Assembly: GCA_905250075.1 (NCBI GenBank)
Contig: CAJNOP010000087.1
Span: 1-64,000, forward strand
Direction: 5' to 3'
Source of the DNA: Rotaria sp. Silwood1
Lineage: Eukaryota > Rotifera > Eurotatoria > Philodinida > Philodinidae
Length of the DNA: 64,000 nt
The notes under the pieces are model-generated. The model was not told the origin of the DNA and did not search any database. It saw nothing but the letters and a program-made list of their open reading frames with translations. Positions 44,240 through 55,965 of this stretch are shown one piece after another. The position numbers and the translations under genes were made by a program. Position 1 is the first letter of the stretch. Every line of letters begins with the position of its first letter.

Positions 44240-47140
44240 GAATATGTATATGTTTCTTTTACTTAAACAGAGTATTCATCTTCATGACTTCCTTTTCCAA
44301 TATGTGTTCAAATAACTTCTACACGAACATGAGAAAATGATGTTCGAAAATATATTTGCTAAGCAAGCAAGTTCATGCAAAAACAATATAATATCGATAA
44401 AGAAATACCTCTCCAATAAAGATCAGTCTAAAGATTCTGTTTCTATAGAGCTTGCTAAATCAACTAAATTTCAATCGAATATACTTGCGAATTCTCTACA
44501 AATTTCAAAAATTCAACCAAACTTTAAGCAAAGTTTGCCATAATTTAGTATAAATATATAATATTAATTCTTTATTCTCATCGTGTTCGATCTTTCTTTT
44601 GTTTTCGAATCTTTTGAAAACTTGAATTTTGACTAACAATTTGATTCAATAAAAAAAAGCGAGATAGGGGGAAATAATTAGCGAAGTAAATGAGATAAAT
44701 TTCACAAAATTTTGTGATACGAAAATTTTATACAATTTGTAAAAAAATGATTTTCACACTAATTGTAGAAACGATTTTTATTCTAAATCAAAGAAAAATA
44801 GAAGGACGATTGTTTGATAAGTCACAAGGTTCTTTTTTAGTGTTGGTATCAATGTTGTATTCAACCAAACCGACATTCACACTTGTGCATCAAATTATCA
44901 GTCGTTACTTTTTTTCGTTGTAACGACGTGAAAAACACAAGAAGGCAAAAAAGAAAAGAAGAAATATTGAAAGAATGAGATACACGTGATGATTAGCACA
45001 TTCATGAAAACAAAATCCCTAACTGATCAATATGTTATGCTTCATTGACTAAAATAAGCATACGTAAGTTAAAAAAAAACCAAGCAATTTTGTCAACGAT
45101 AAATACGGAGCGAAATTGGCTGTGAACACACAGAACACAATTCGTGAACTTTAATATCATTTAGCACGTAAGTATATTTAGTTTCCAACATGATTAGATT
45201 AGTGATAAAACAGAAAGTGAAAGTAAATAATAGCTACACAAAAAAAAACAACTGATCATGAAAATGACACATTTTAATCACTATATAGTAAATTGTCTTA
45301 AAAAACTCCACTTGAATATATTCATGATATGCAATCGATTGTCTATGTTGAAATTGCTCTTTAACGTAAAACAGTCTTGCTGCAAACTATTTCAAACGAA
45401 TTAGCTTTTGCTATGGTTGCATATCAGTGAATTTAAGAAATTCTCATAGAGTTTTTTTAATGATATAGGAACATCCAGACAGTATCTGAATCTTCATGTA
45501 CAGAATCAAAGTCTAAGATTTAAACATAAAAACAAAAAGTTCTTTTTCACACACTTTCGGAAGCCAGCTCAAGTGAAAAAAGCTCTCGTGGAGGATGTAT
45601 ATAGGTTGATGGAATCGAGCAGATATTGACCTTATTTGCCAGTCCTAGTCATGCTTCGAATTAATCGAGGTTGTGATATACGCACCATTAGACGGTTTGA
45701 ACTTCTTTCCAGAAGATACTATTATTAGGGATCATCGACTGTTCTGACATTTTTTTCGTGCAGGATATTATAAAAAAGAAAGATTTGATAGTACATTCTT
45801 GGATCTGAGCCATGAATGCTGTGAAAAACGGTCTGAATAAAACGATGATTCCTGTATTTTAATAATAACTCATTCAATTTCCTTCATAACAAGTAAGGTT
45901 TGTTCTCAAAACATCTACCGTAAGAATCTGTGCTAGACGTGTACCTATTGAAAAATTTGAGTGATTCAAATCGATTAAAGTTTCAAAATTCTACCGACGT
46001 AATCGACATGGGTAATCCGATTATTATGCAACAGAATCAAAGTATAAACGACTATACTTCGGATTCGCGTTCTCAATAGCAATGATCAAAATCCGCATGA
46101 AAGTTACTTCAATTTGATTTCGATCGATTTTTTTGCATACAGGTATTCTGTTTTGTAAATGATAAGATGAAATAAAACTAAATAGTGCCTTTTCTGATGT
46201 ACAGAAACAAAGAAAAAGGTCGATTATTTTCTCGAGATTCAAATCTGACAGGGCAGTTTTTCATGATTTTTTTGCATTGTTTGTGCTGCGAAGCCATCAA
46301 GTTGTCCCAAGCTGAAATGCAACAAATAAATTAAATTTAAAACCGCGACATAAACTGTTTCCAATTGAGATAGTGCAATTATTTGAGAAATCAATTGAAA
46401 ATGCGAAAATCAATAAATAATTGTTAATCTTGTAAAATATAGTTGAATTTCGCCAATTGTAACTTGTTCTAGTCTCTTTCTGAAGATATCTTTTCAATAA
46501 CATATATTGTAAACAAAAAATAGATATAGAAACAAGCAGTCTGCATTTACTTGTATTATAAGAAATATCGAAAACTGATATAGTCATTTGATTTGTTATC
46601 TAAATACAAGTCATTTCCAGTGGATTAGACTAGGGTTCGACGTCTGGATGATCTGTGTGTAGATAACATTCCTAAGCACCTGACGCACACCTAACAGACA
46701 CTAACAACCATTCGCGAATGTTCCTCGTGTTTGCATGAATAATTTGCTTCTGTAAACACCTTAATGATATTTATAAACTTCTTTATAATCGATTTTTATC
46801 GTGCAAAAAGTGTAGGTTTCATATAGAAAATGAGATTCGTACATCATCCATCAAAAATAATCGTAATTTTCTTAGGATAAGCTTTCACTGAATTATTATT
46901 TCTTGCATGTGAAATCTAATTAGATATTTCTTATCAACGATAGGATGGACCTCTACATTGAGGATGCAAACATATTTTTATCAATGGTCTGCTGCCTTTA
47001 GCTATTTGCACATGGAAAGCTAAGTTTTCTATCTATTAATATGGGCTTTCACTTTTTTTTCGAAAAAAGACGGTGAAAACCCAAACGAGACTATATACCT
47101 CTGACTTTGATTGTTATTGAGACTTCCTATAACATGCTTT
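44240..47140. other. No recognised gene
   Basis: 2.9 kb of AT-rich sequence. ORFs at 44337-44543, 44714-44923, 46242-46024 (minus) and 46587-46297 (minus) show no domain. I see no long repeat. Confidence 0.4.
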
Positions 47141-47146
47141 CGAACC

Positions 47147-47765
47147 AACAATTTTGTTTCGTTTTTTTTCACTAGCCTTGTAGTTTAAAGAATACTCTTC
47201 GAATTAGTATCTAAGCTATACTATAAATTTCTCTTGTTCGCCGAAATATGAGTGTTTTTTTGAACGACATTTCTAAGAAAATGTGAGAGAGACCTTGAAT
47301 GGCATCCACGCAATAGCGGAAACTTTACTCTCTGGCCGAGGTAGGAGGACTATTCCTAAAATTCAACGTTTTCAGACCTCGAAACGATCTGAATATAAGT
47401 AATCTACTGCACTGATCCTCGCAATAATATTAGTTTTCCGTTTGGAGGCGAAAAAATGTAAATGCAAATGGTAACTTTCTTTTCGAGGTCTGAAACATCG
47501 CATTTTCGGAAAAGCCTTTCTATCTCGGCCAGGATAGCAAAGTTGCCGCTATTGCTTAAATACCATTCAAGATTTCTCTTACATTTTCTTGAAAAGTCGT
47601 TCAAAAAAACATCGGACTGCATTCTATCTTGAAACAGATGGTAGAAAAAACACTCATATTTTGACGAAAGAGTAAAATTTTTAGTGTAGCTTATATACAC
47701 TTTCGAACAACATTCTTTACACAACAAGGTTAGTCAAATTTTGAGAAAACTTTGTTTTCGCGTAG
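47147..47765. repeat. Long hairpin, arms about 250-280 bp
   Basis: 47147-47400 pairs inverted with 47765-47475. Matching blocks are CTAGCCTTGTAGTTTAAAGA / CTAACCTTGTTGTGTAAAGA, ATATGAGTGTTTTTT, TTTTTTTGAACGAC, AAGAAAATGTRAGAGA, CTTGAATGG, GCAATAGCGG.AACTTT and TTTCAGACCTCGAAA. One arm has an insertion of about 35 bp (around 47620-47655). The minus ORF 47727-47404 lies wholly in an arm and is probably not a gene. Confidence 0.75.
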
Positions 47766-48150
47766 ATTTTTGCCCTAATATTTACTGTATCAATCACTGG
47801 AAACCGTGGGTCCCTAGCCCCTTTCGTTCAAAAGTTGTAAGCATGTTGTGTAAGTTCTTCAGTTAAAATAACACATAATAATTTCTAATGAAAAACTTTT
47901 CTTTCAATATAAAAGAACATAATTAATTATCCATCATAGAAAAACTTGGCAAAAATATATAGTTTCTGATGTTGATGTAAATACAAAAATCATTTAGATC
48001 TACTCTATAATGCTAGGTAAGAGTAATACTCTGTGTAAGTGGACAAAAAATGATTTCTTTTGTCGAGCATAAAGAATCACTTTCATGCCTCATCCATTTT
48101 TATCAAACTCATTTGTCTTCGTCCTCGTTCTTTCTACCTTTTTCTTTAGG

Positions 48151-48157
48151 TATAAAA
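48151..48157 (+). promoter_or_regulatory. Possible TATA box
   Basis: TATAAAA lies 75 bp before the chosen ATG of the F-box gene. It directly follows TTTCTTTAG, so it could instead be just inside an exon after a splice acceptor. Confidence 0.25.
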
Positions 48158-48225
48158 TCAAACATCTTTCAATCACATTTTTTTGACTCGTGCAACAATA
48201 TCAGTCTATTATTCCCTCAATAAGC

Positions 48226-49875
48226 ATGCTCGAATTATTACCGGATGAAATATTGCAACTCATCTTCTGCTATCTGCACAAATTCGACTTAATCTATGCA
48301 TTCGCAAATCTAAATCAAAGAATTCAACGAATTGTAGAGCCGCACTTGCACGACATTGATCTCACGCAAAATAATAGACCTTGCTATCGAGTCTTTTGCT
48401 TTTTTCTTAAACGTACTCTCACTACACAGGAACATCATATTCGATCACTTAAACTCGTCGGTTATCAGCAGCTTCAACTGTTGCGACCTCATATTCGTCG
48501 GTTAGCTAATCTGGAATCCCTGACCATAAACAATACACAAGAGAATGATTATTACTTTGAACATGAATTAAATCATTTTCTCATCGAAGCTTTATCAATA
48601 CCATCATTAACTCACTTGTCAATGTCTCCTTCTGGAAAAAACATACTTGAAACGATTTCCTCCTCTTCTATATTATCAAAAGTGACAACCCTTACTTATA
48701 TCTATCCTTCTGGTTTATTGAATCTCGACAGAGTTTCACAAATGCCTTATGTCAAGCATTTCTCAGTTACTTTACCACGTGTTGGAACATTAACAAAACT
48801 ATTCGAGATAATGCCAAATCTCATAGAACTTAAATTATCATCTATGAATTTATACGGTTCGGAAAGTATGAATGGAATAAAAGTGCCAAAGACATTAGAA
48901 AAACTACATTTAGAATATGGACGCTATCAAAGATTAATACATTTATCAAGTTTTAAAAGGCTAAAGAATTTTCTTGATCTATTCAAAAGTCAGCTTCGAT
49001 CATTGACTTTGATTGCTATTGATGGCGACGAAGATTTTTCTTACATTGAAAAATTTCAAAGTTTAGTTCTGAACTTCATTCATCTGGAAAAATTTCAATA
49101 TTACATACGCACCAATCACAAACCTGATTGTCCTTCACTATTTCCAAATATTGAACAATTGCCAGACTCCAGCTATTCCATCTTTACTCTTCCCAAACCT
49201 CAAAACTTTGATACTATATCAGAACAAGAGATAGTCGAATGCAATCATCTCACTCTGCAACAATTATTTTACTGTCATACACTTTCTCTTTCTAAAGCCG
49301 AACATTCCTCTCAAGTACATTCAATAACATTCGAGTTAAATGACGACAATCTGCAACTTCTAAAGTTGCATAGTATTCGATTTCAAGATTCAATCGAACC
49401 AAATATTCTTCGATCCCTTCGAAAAGCCATAGCTATCTCGCCAAATTTAGCCTTTTTGGAAATAAGTACTACAGATGTAGAGAAGCTACTCAAACAGTTA
49501 TATGAAATAATTCCAGTGAAACAAACGAAACAAATTACATATCTACAACTGTCGATTCATAGTATTAGTAATTATCATCGATCATTCTTTTCGAAACTTT
49601 CAGAAATTCTTCCACATCTGAAAGAGCTCAAAATTTGTGCTAAGTCAGAAGTTCTGGATGATTGTTTCACGTCTTTAACTGAATTTATACTTGATTTGCC
49701 AAGTTACTATAGAAAGTTATGTCATTTGACAATTGAAGTCTGGCTGCCGAACTATCGAAATTTACTTGAACGTTATAAGAACGAATTGAATGAACTGGCT
49801 CAACAGAGTGACAACCCATTGTATTACACAACCAGTGGTTCTAAAGGCGTTTATTGGCTAAATATATGGTTGTAA
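48226..49875 (+). CDS. F-box protein with LRR-like C-terminal region
   Basis: A 549-codon single-exon gene; the frame is also open upstream to 48190 but the first ATG is 48226. The N-terminus MLELLPDEILQLIFCYLHKF with YAFANLNQRI is an F-box (residues about 3-45), the segment that binds Skp1 in SCF ubiquitin ligases. The rest has irregular leucine-rich strands (HIRSLKLVGYQQLQLL, LESLTIN, LTHLSMSPSG, LIELKLSSM, LEKLHLEYG, LRSLTLIAIDG, ITYLQLSIHS, LKELKICAKSE), suggesting an LRR-like substrate-binding part. This layout is a large family in bdelloids, whose targets are unknown. No internal stop or frameshift. The gene stands alone between a long hairpin upstream and repeat-rich DNA downstream. 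Confidence 0.8.
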   Translation: MLELLPDEILQLIFCYLHKFDLIYAFANLNQRIQRIVEPHLHDIDLTQNNRPCYRVFCFFLKRTLTTQEHHIRSLKLVGYQQLQLLRPHIRRLANLESLTINNTQENDYYFEHELNHFLIEALSIPSLTHLSMSPSGKNILETISSSSILSKVTTLTYIYPSGLLNLDRVSQMPYVKHFSVTLPRVGTLTKLFEIMPNLIELKLSSMNLYGSESMNGIKVPKTLEKLHLEYGRYQRLIHLSSFKRLKNFLDLFKSQLRSLTLIAIDGDEDFSYIEKFQSLVLNFIHLEKFQYYIRTNHKPDCPSLFPNIEQLPDSSYSIFTLPKPQNFDTISEQEIVECNHLTLQQLFYCHTLSLSKAEHSSQVHSITFELNDDNLQLLKLHSIRFQDSIEPNILRSLRKAIAISPNLAFLEISTTDVEKLLKQLYEIIPVKQTKQITYLQLSIHSISNYHRSFFSKLSEILPHLKELKICAKSEVLDDCFTSLTEFILDLPSYYRKLCHLTIEVWLPNYRNLLERYKNELNELAQQSDNPLYYTTSGSKGVYWLNIWL

Positions 49876-49879
49876 TTTT

Positions 49880-50930
49880 AACAAGTCAAGAATTGATTTA
49901 CTGTATGATATCTTACTACCTTCAAAAGCTAGGATTAACCATTAAGTTTCAGTAGAATTTATGAAAATTATTCTCGCTAACGTGTGACGTTATGTGGTTT
50001 ATAAGCTTTTTTATTTAAATTTTGTATATGCTTTCTTTTGAATTTCATATTAACTGGCTTTATTAATTCAATTGCAACATTTCGTTAAGATCACATGTAT
50101 ATCTTACAACATCAGAAATGAAGACCTTCGAAGAAGCAAGAATAAATCTTCATATCACGACGCAATCTTTTTATGTGGATGTGGGTGTCAATGAAGAGAA
50201 CACTCAGACTTAGACCCATTATGACGCTCTACTCAACACTACGATATCTAACAACTAACTACAAGTAGAGCGAATACGACATTTGCAAATTAATGAAAAC
50301 TGTCAATGGAGTTAAAATAACATTAACACATGTAGAATGTGGGTATGAAGTGAAGAAATACACATACGCGCAGCTACATATTCACGCTCACACCCATAAT
50401 TGGTACTGATTCTGAGAAAGTATACATGTTTTTTAATTTTATTCATATTCGTCAATAAAAAATATTGAAGCGATCAACTCGATTCATGCTAGAGATATCA
50501 TAGATTTAGATGTCGATGTGAATGTCTAATAAATAAAGCATACACACTCACAGCTCACTCACTCCAACACCGCATACACTCAAGTATTCAAAATAAATAA
50601 TACGGTGCGAAGCACAATAGTTCGATTTTCATTCAAACGTTGTTAAGAAATTCCATGTTTCTATATGATGAATCTTTTTTCGAAATTTCGATACAAAGCT
50701 CCGTGTTTTTGTTAATTCGATCACAAAATCAAGATTTTTGAACTGAGAATTGTTTTTTTTCGAGATATTAACATCGAGTTTCGCCAACAACCATGATTAA
50801 CTCGAATGTTGTTGCATCTTTCGCAATTTTCGTTATATCGATGATCAGTAATTAAAATTTAAAATAACTATGGTGAGTGTGGGTGTGTATGGTTCAACAT
50901 TCGATCATTCAAACAGACACACTTACACCT
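49880..50930. repeat. Intergenic with dispersed TGTGGG/CCACA pairs
   Basis: Degenerate pairs in the G-then-C order occur at about 50173-50220 (ATGTGGATGTGGGTG ... GACTTAGACCCA), 50336-50400 (AATGTGGGTATGAAG ... ACGCTCACACCCATAA), 50508-50585 (GATGTCGATGTGAATG ... CACACTCACAGCTCACTCAC) and 50874-50930 (GTGAGTGTGGGTGTG ... AGACACACTTACACC). No gene is visible. Confidence 0.55.
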
Positions 50931-50933
50931 TAA

Positions 50934-51659
50934 GGCCCCCTACCTCTCAAAAAAAGTCAGTTTTCATCAGAGTCGTCAAAATTGAGATAAATGCATGGGA
51001 AGATAGCCCGTCATTTGCTCTTTCATAAACGATAAAAATTTTTGCTCGATACCTCATTTTCGTCAAAAATTTTTCTAGTTTTCCGAGACTTCATACTCGA
51101 AACACCAGTTTTTTTTTTGAAGAACCAAAAAGTCTTTTTCTTTTATTCTCAGTTTTCCCTTTCTCAAACGCACATTCAAAACGTCTCTGACAAGATCCGT
51201 GAAATATATTTAAATTTTTTTTTTGTTTGAAAGGGCGTGTAAAGATGCACGGCATAACGAGGCCCGTTTTTTTATTAGGCTTTTTTAAAATTTTATATAT
51301 AGATATTTTTATAAATTGGCAGCAATTTTTAGAGACTTTTTCAGTCATTGATCTTTTGATCCCTTTTTTGTGCTTAAAAAGCTGGTATTTAAAAAATCGG
51401 GCCTTGTCATGTCCTGCATCTTGACATGCTCTTTCAAAAGCAAAATAGTTTAAATATATTGGACGGATCTGGACTGAGAAATTTGGGATGCTAAATCACC
51501 AATTTTTCACCCTTCTTTGGTCAATATCTCCCTTAAAACTCATGATTTCAGGCTGAAAATTTTATCGTAGCTTTCCCTGTTCAACCCAAACATTTTCTTC
51601 AATTTTCGGGCCATTTGGACGTTCCTGGGCTGAGATCGATTTTTGAGGGGATGGGGCCC
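50934..51659. mobile_element. TTAA-flanked MITE, copy 2
   Basis: About 726 bp between TTAA at 50930-50933 and 51660-51663. Left tip GGCCCCCTACCTCTCAAAAA; right tip on the other strand GGGCCCCATCCCCTCAAAAA. Diverged relative of 24818-25551 over its whole length. Short ORFs on both strands (51042-51424) are not conserved in the other copy. Confidence 0.75.
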
Positions 51660-51663
51660 TTAA

Positions 51664-52116
51664 GATCTTGCCACTAGTTTGCTCCAAATGCGGTAATGGA
51701 TAAGTTGACTGCGGTGAATTTACTTCTTCAGTATGATCAGAGGTGAAAAGTGGTGCGTCTAATGTCTCTATAACGTGCCTTGCAATTACTCATTGATCTC
51801 AATAATATATCATAGGCAATAAATCCCTCAAAAACATAGCTTTCAACATGGATAAGTTACGTGACAAGGAGAATATATCATAAATCACATTTTTTACTTT
51901 CTACTAGTATGTATCTGACTAATTTACGAGTAATCTATGTATTTACAATTTCGAAATATAGAAGACATAAGCTTTTGTTGATTCAAGGTTTATAACTTAT
52001 TCAACGGCAATAAAACGGAAGTCTGTAATAAATTATCCATGAAATATTTCACATTCTACTCAAACTACTATAAAAAAAAGGCATCTAGTTGAAGTAATAA
52101 AGACATCGTAAAAAAA
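51664..52116. other. Intergenic
   Basis: AT-rich 5' flank of the gene at 52117. No clear promoter element. Confidence 0.4.
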
Positions 52117-52741
52117 ATGCAACTGAAATCAACACCTATATTTTTGACACGCATATTGATGACCATACAAGTACTTGCTGATCATCATCCATTCATCTGT
52201 GGAAAACGTCAATCTTCTCTTTCAACTTCAGCACCAAAGTATGCTCAAACTGTTATTGGTTATGGTCCACGTGGTCCTCTATCAGCTTCCTGGGAAATCG
52301 GTATTAAAATCACACTAAATGATGTTTCACAATGTCCAGTTGATCTTCCATTGAATGAATCAAAAGTGAAATGTAACACTGGTAAAATGCTTACGTCGTG
52401 GAATACAATCGTTATAACAGAACCGTTGAGATATGAAAGAGATTCAACAAATAGATTTTTTCGCACAAAACGTCTACGTGATGTCATTAACGGAGAAAGT
52501 AAATGCTGTGATATTTATATTCTTTGGAATTTTAAAGCACATTTTATTCCTCTCTCTCTCACTCTTTTCAGACCTAGAAGCTGTTGGTCCATGGATAGAA
52601 GCTGGCTGTTCTCTTTTACCAACAAGATGGACGAATTATTCTTCTACACCACCAGCCTATACACTTGTAACAATGATTTGTCATGATTGTATACCAACAA
52701 GACATGGAGAATATCAAGAATTGTTTGCTTGTGAATGTTAG
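52117..52741 (+). CDS. Small Cys-containing protein, probably secreted
   Basis: Two exons, 52117-52498 and 52572-52741, around a 73-bp GT-AG intron, give 183 residues. The N-terminus (MQLKSTPIFLTRILMTIQVL) is hydrophobic and could be a signal peptide, which is my main reason for calling it secreted. Cysteines lie at FICGK, SQCPVD, KVKCNTG, EAGCSLL, ICHDCIPT and FACEC. The closing CxC after a CxxC recalls cystine-knot cytokines and growth factors, but I cannot assign a family. A possible basic site, RTKRLRD, precedes the intron. Good codon structure and an in-phase splice argue for a live gene. It lies 280 bp upstream of the pentapeptide gene on the same strand. Confidence 0.6.
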
Positions 52742-53022
52742 GCATAACATCAATTCAAGGATAGATTTTAAGTTTTGAAATTAAAACTTTTTCTTTAGAT
52801 ATAAGTTTTATGTTCTATCTTACAATAGCATGTTTTTTGTTGATATAATTTCAAAGTAGAGGGCTTAGAGAACTAACTAAAAGTTGTAAAGCTTACTTAT
52901 TTCTTGAATTTTAATGATACAATTCTTTTTTCATTAGACGACTGTGATCTCACATGTCTATTCTTGTATAGGGTCAAACACATTCTCTATAGTAATACAG
53001 CGTTTATTCTCTTTTTTAGATC

Positions 53023-54549
53023 ATGTCGACTCGTCAGAGGTCTATGTCTCAGACAACCGGAAGCATGACATTTTTACTACCTCTAACTTTAGTTGATAGT
53101 TCAACAAACACCGAATCAGCCTTGACTAAATCCTCATTTTGGAATATGCAATTTAAAGATATACTGAAAGTTACCGGTGTACTTTTAGTTCCTTTGATGT
53201 TAGGCGTTGCAACTATGATGTTAACTATTCAAAATACTATAGATGCAAAGGAAAATCGTGAAAAAGATTTAGATATTGCACAACGTGAACGTGACCAAAC
53301 TGCTGATTTAGCTGAGGAAGAAAGACAAGACAATCGTTTAATAGAATATTTAAATGGTATATCTACATTAATGTTTTCAACTCAACCATTAGATCCTCTA
53401 TTACGTGCAAAAACTATGAGTGTTCTACGACAAGTAGATGTGAAACGAAAGCGTGAAGTAATTCTATTTCTATATGAAGCCAAACTGATTCGAAGCGATA
53501 TGAATTCTGGAATTCCAATTATTTCATTACAAGATGTAAATTTAGATAATGTTGACTTTAGTGATTTACGACCACCGTATACACAGGTTATATCAAACTT
53601 CTATTACGAGACACGTATAGCTCTACGTGGTGTTTCCCTACGAAATACATCGTTTCAAAGACGAAATCTCTATCGATCAGATTTGGCACAAACTGACTGT
53701 ACACGTTCAAATTTTAGTTCAGTCGATTTATTGGAAGTTGACTTTAGTTATGCAAAATTGGTTGAATGTAATTTTGAAAATGCACGTTTCAATTCTGTTA
53801 ATTTACAGAATGCTAATTTATCACAATCAAATATTACAGATGAACAGCTGGCTAAGGCACTGACATATCAAGGTGCAATCTTACCGAATGGAACGGTAGC
53901 AAAAAATAAAAATCTGTTGATTAACGATGATTGTATTAATGACCGTAGTAAAAATTTATCCGAAATCCATTGGATGGTTGCAAATGGAAGTGTGGCAGTA
54001 CAGTTATTAAATGATAACTGTTACTTTGTTTCCTATGATTCAGAACTCTCTATGATACATCAACGAATTGATTTACATGGTTATCTCCCTTGGATTCTTA
54101 GAAATCGTACTGTATATCGATTTAATTCGTCTGTGTACACTGATAGAGATCAGAACATCAATAGTTATATTATTATTAACATCAGAGAATTATCAACTAA
54201 TGGTACGGAGTTGGAGAAACAAACAATATGTATGTGTCTAATTTTTTTTCTAAAATATGAGATTGGCTGCAAATATCTCTCCTCTGTTTACTTTACTTCT
54301 TTTATTTTAGGTCAACAAGCAGATAGTCGTTTCTGTGATGGAAATTCAAAAATGTGTATAAATGGAATTTGCTCTTTTGACAATGAACTCGATACAACAA
54401 ATGGAAAAAGTACATTCAGTGTCGATATCGAAGTGTTATTTATAAACAAGAGGAAAAGGAATGATCTACCATTGTCGTCTTCCCATAAAACATCGATATC
54501 AGCAATTTTTAATGATATAAAATTCTATTTATTTGTTTTTGAATCTTAA
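53023..54549 (+). CDS. Pentapeptide-repeat membrane protein
   Basis: Exons 53023-54229 and 54311-54549 flank an 81-bp GT-AG intron, giving 481 residues. Because 81 is divisible by three and has no stop, the unspliced frame also stays open, adding 27 mostly hydrophobic residues. I prefer splicing because it joins KQTIC to QQADSRFCDG in phase at canonical sites. Order: a Ser/Thr-rich N-terminus, a membrane span at about 47-69 (ILKVTGVLLVPLMLGVATMM), a charged coiled coil at about 75-105, a conserved linker (LLRAKTMSVLRQVDVKRKREVILFLYEAKL), then pentapeptide repeats at about 165-270 (DVNLDNVDFS, RGVSLRNTSF, RSNFSSVDL, NFENARFNSVNLQNANLSQSN). Pentapeptide repeats fold as a right-handed square helix. 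Proteins with this span-coiled coil-repeat layout are a bdelloid family of unknown role. ATC just before the ATG follows TTTTTTAG, so a 5' untranslated exon may exist. Confidence 0.8.
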   Translation: MSTRQRSMSQTTGSMTFLLPLTLVDSSTNTESALTKSSFWNMQFKDILKVTGVLLVPLMLGVATMMLTIQNTIDAKENREKDLDIAQRERDQTADLAEEERQDNRLIEYLNGISTLMFSTQPLDPLLRAKTMSVLRQVDVKRKREVILFLYEAKLIRSDMNSGIPIISLQDVNLDNVDFSDLRPPYTQVISNFYYETRIALRGVSLRNTSFQRRNLYRSDLAQTDCTRSNFSSVDLLEVDFSYAKLVECNFENARFNSVNLQNANLSQSNITDEQLAKALTYQGAILPNGTVAKNKNLLINDDCINDRSKNLSEIHWMVANGSVAVQLLNDNCYFVSYDSELSMIHQRIDLHGYLPWILRNRTVYRFNSSVYTDRDQNINSYIIINIRELSTNGTELEKQTICMCLIFFLKYEIGCKYLSSVYFTSFILGQQADSRFCDGNSKMCINGICSFDNELDTTNGKSTFSVDIEVLFINKRKRNDLPLSSSHKTSISAIFNDIKFYLFVFES

Positions 54550-55042
54550 TGAAAAGGAGAAGAAGCTGGCGATTCGAAGATTGACAATGCTTTCTCTTCT
54601 AACTAACCTAAAGAAGCTTATTTGCAGAAGTTCATTTTCTTGCTTTTGCTAACCTTTTGCTAATATGACATGTTCATGATAGTCTGGATAAGAAGCGCCT
54701 GTTGTTTTTTTTAATTTGCTTTGCATGTAGCTTTCGATATTTTGAAGTAGGTTATGTGTGAGTCTAACAGATACGACGCAGCTATTGTTCACAACTTTCA
54801 ATAAAGGGTTTCTCCTAACGTCTAAGAAATTTACTGTATTCTGTTTAATGTAATGTTCTTTTTGGTGAGGGTTCAATAAGCTTTAATATCATATAAAGTT
54901 GTTTCTTGTATGAATACGATTCTTTTGCACTCGAGCCCGAAACGGCAGTGTCACGATCCAGCTTTTTCTATACCCGATCCGAACCAGGCTCGATATGAGT
55001 GCCTGTGAGTTTTATGTACGTCTTCTCTTCACCCATGCACGG
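54550..55042. other. No recognised gene
   Basis: A 75-codon minus ORF (54876-54649) shows no motif. Otherwise intergenic. Confidence 0.35.
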
Positions 55043-55330
55043 TCACACAAATACCATACCTACTCGATTCATAACATCATGAAATGCTTTCAACTGATTA
55101 AATTCAAGTAGATTAAGCCAAGATGAATCATTTAACCCACGAAATGATTTTGATGGGTATGTATTTAAATCTAAACAAGCACTGTTCTTAATGAATACTT
55201 GAAAGTCATCGTGACATGTTTTCATCCGACATATGTCAAGTCTTAATGTCATTATTAATGTACACATGATTCTATTATCTTCATATAAATCACGTGTTGC
55301 ATAAAACCATGTTCCATTATTAAATAATCA
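55043..55330 (-). pseudogene. Coding fragment, unknown family
   Basis: The minus frame from about 55320 reads GTWFYATRDLYEDNRIMCTL, ICRMKTCHDDFQVFIKNS and SFRGLNDSSWLNLLEFNQLK before a stop at 55043-55045. It has protein-like composition and codon use, but no start and no recognised domain. Probably a remnant of a larger gene. Confidence 0.4.
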
Positions 55331-55519
55331 TTGATTTTTTAAATATATTTTTACGTTACAGTAAATTTGTTTAATGTTTAAAAATAAAAATGAAATACTT
55401 TGTTCATTGAATTTTGAAAAACACCAAGATATTGTTGTAAAGATATTTGATGCATATGATTAACAAGCTTAAAATATAAGCAAAAAACTTCAATCAATTT
55501 AATTTATTAAAAAAAGAAA

Positions 55520-55760
55520 CTTGCTAGATACTGCAATTTCTGACGGAAGAAAATAAATATTATGTCCTTGAATAGCAACAATTCGATGTCCTTCTCTTGT
55601 TGTACTAATTTTTATTTTTGTATTTTCATCAACAGTAATTTTTTTCTTCAATTCTTTAGCTATTCTTTTATTTACATTAAGTTCTTCAACAAGAGATGGA
55701 TCATCAAGTACTGAACTCTAATCAATACTTTTTGTTTTCTTCGAATATTTAAAACAATCA
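55520..55760 (-). pseudogene. Coding fragment, unknown family
   Basis: The minus frame reads SSVLDDPSLVEELNVNKRIA, KELKKKITVDENTKIKIST, TREGHRIVAIQGHNIYFLPS and a stop near 55518, with one in-frame stop upstream (about 55720). It may belong with the fragment at 55043-55330, separated by about 190 bp of AT-rich sequence that might be an intron. Confidence 0.35.
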
Positions 55761-55796
55761 ACTTTTCACTTCGATATTTATTAATTTAATTAGGGG

Positions 55797-55885
55797 TGTG
55801 GATATGGGTGAAAAGTATATCCAAACTCACAGCCACATCATCACACATCCACAGCCACACAACCACACTCAACCCACACCCTGAT
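55797..55885. repeat. TGTGGG / CCACA inverted repeat
   Basis: GGGGTGTGGATATGGGTG is followed after about 15 bases by some 65 bp of degenerate CCACAN repeats (CACAGCCACATCATCACACA, CCACACTCAACCCACACCC). Same G-then-C order as the larger arrays. Confidence 0.6.
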
Positions 55886-55965
55886 TTTCTCCTTTAATAT
55901 GTCTGTGTCCGTGCAAGATGACAACTGTAATTCTTTGTGTGCAGCGAGGGCACTAATATTCTTTT

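Noticed and set aside
47404-47727. 107-codon ORF with four Cys near its start
   Set aside because: It lies in one arm of a long inverted repeat and the other arm does not keep the frame.
52260-52487. Minus-strand ORF
   Set aside because: Shadow of exon 1 of the small secreted-like gene, whose splice sites and frame are consistent.
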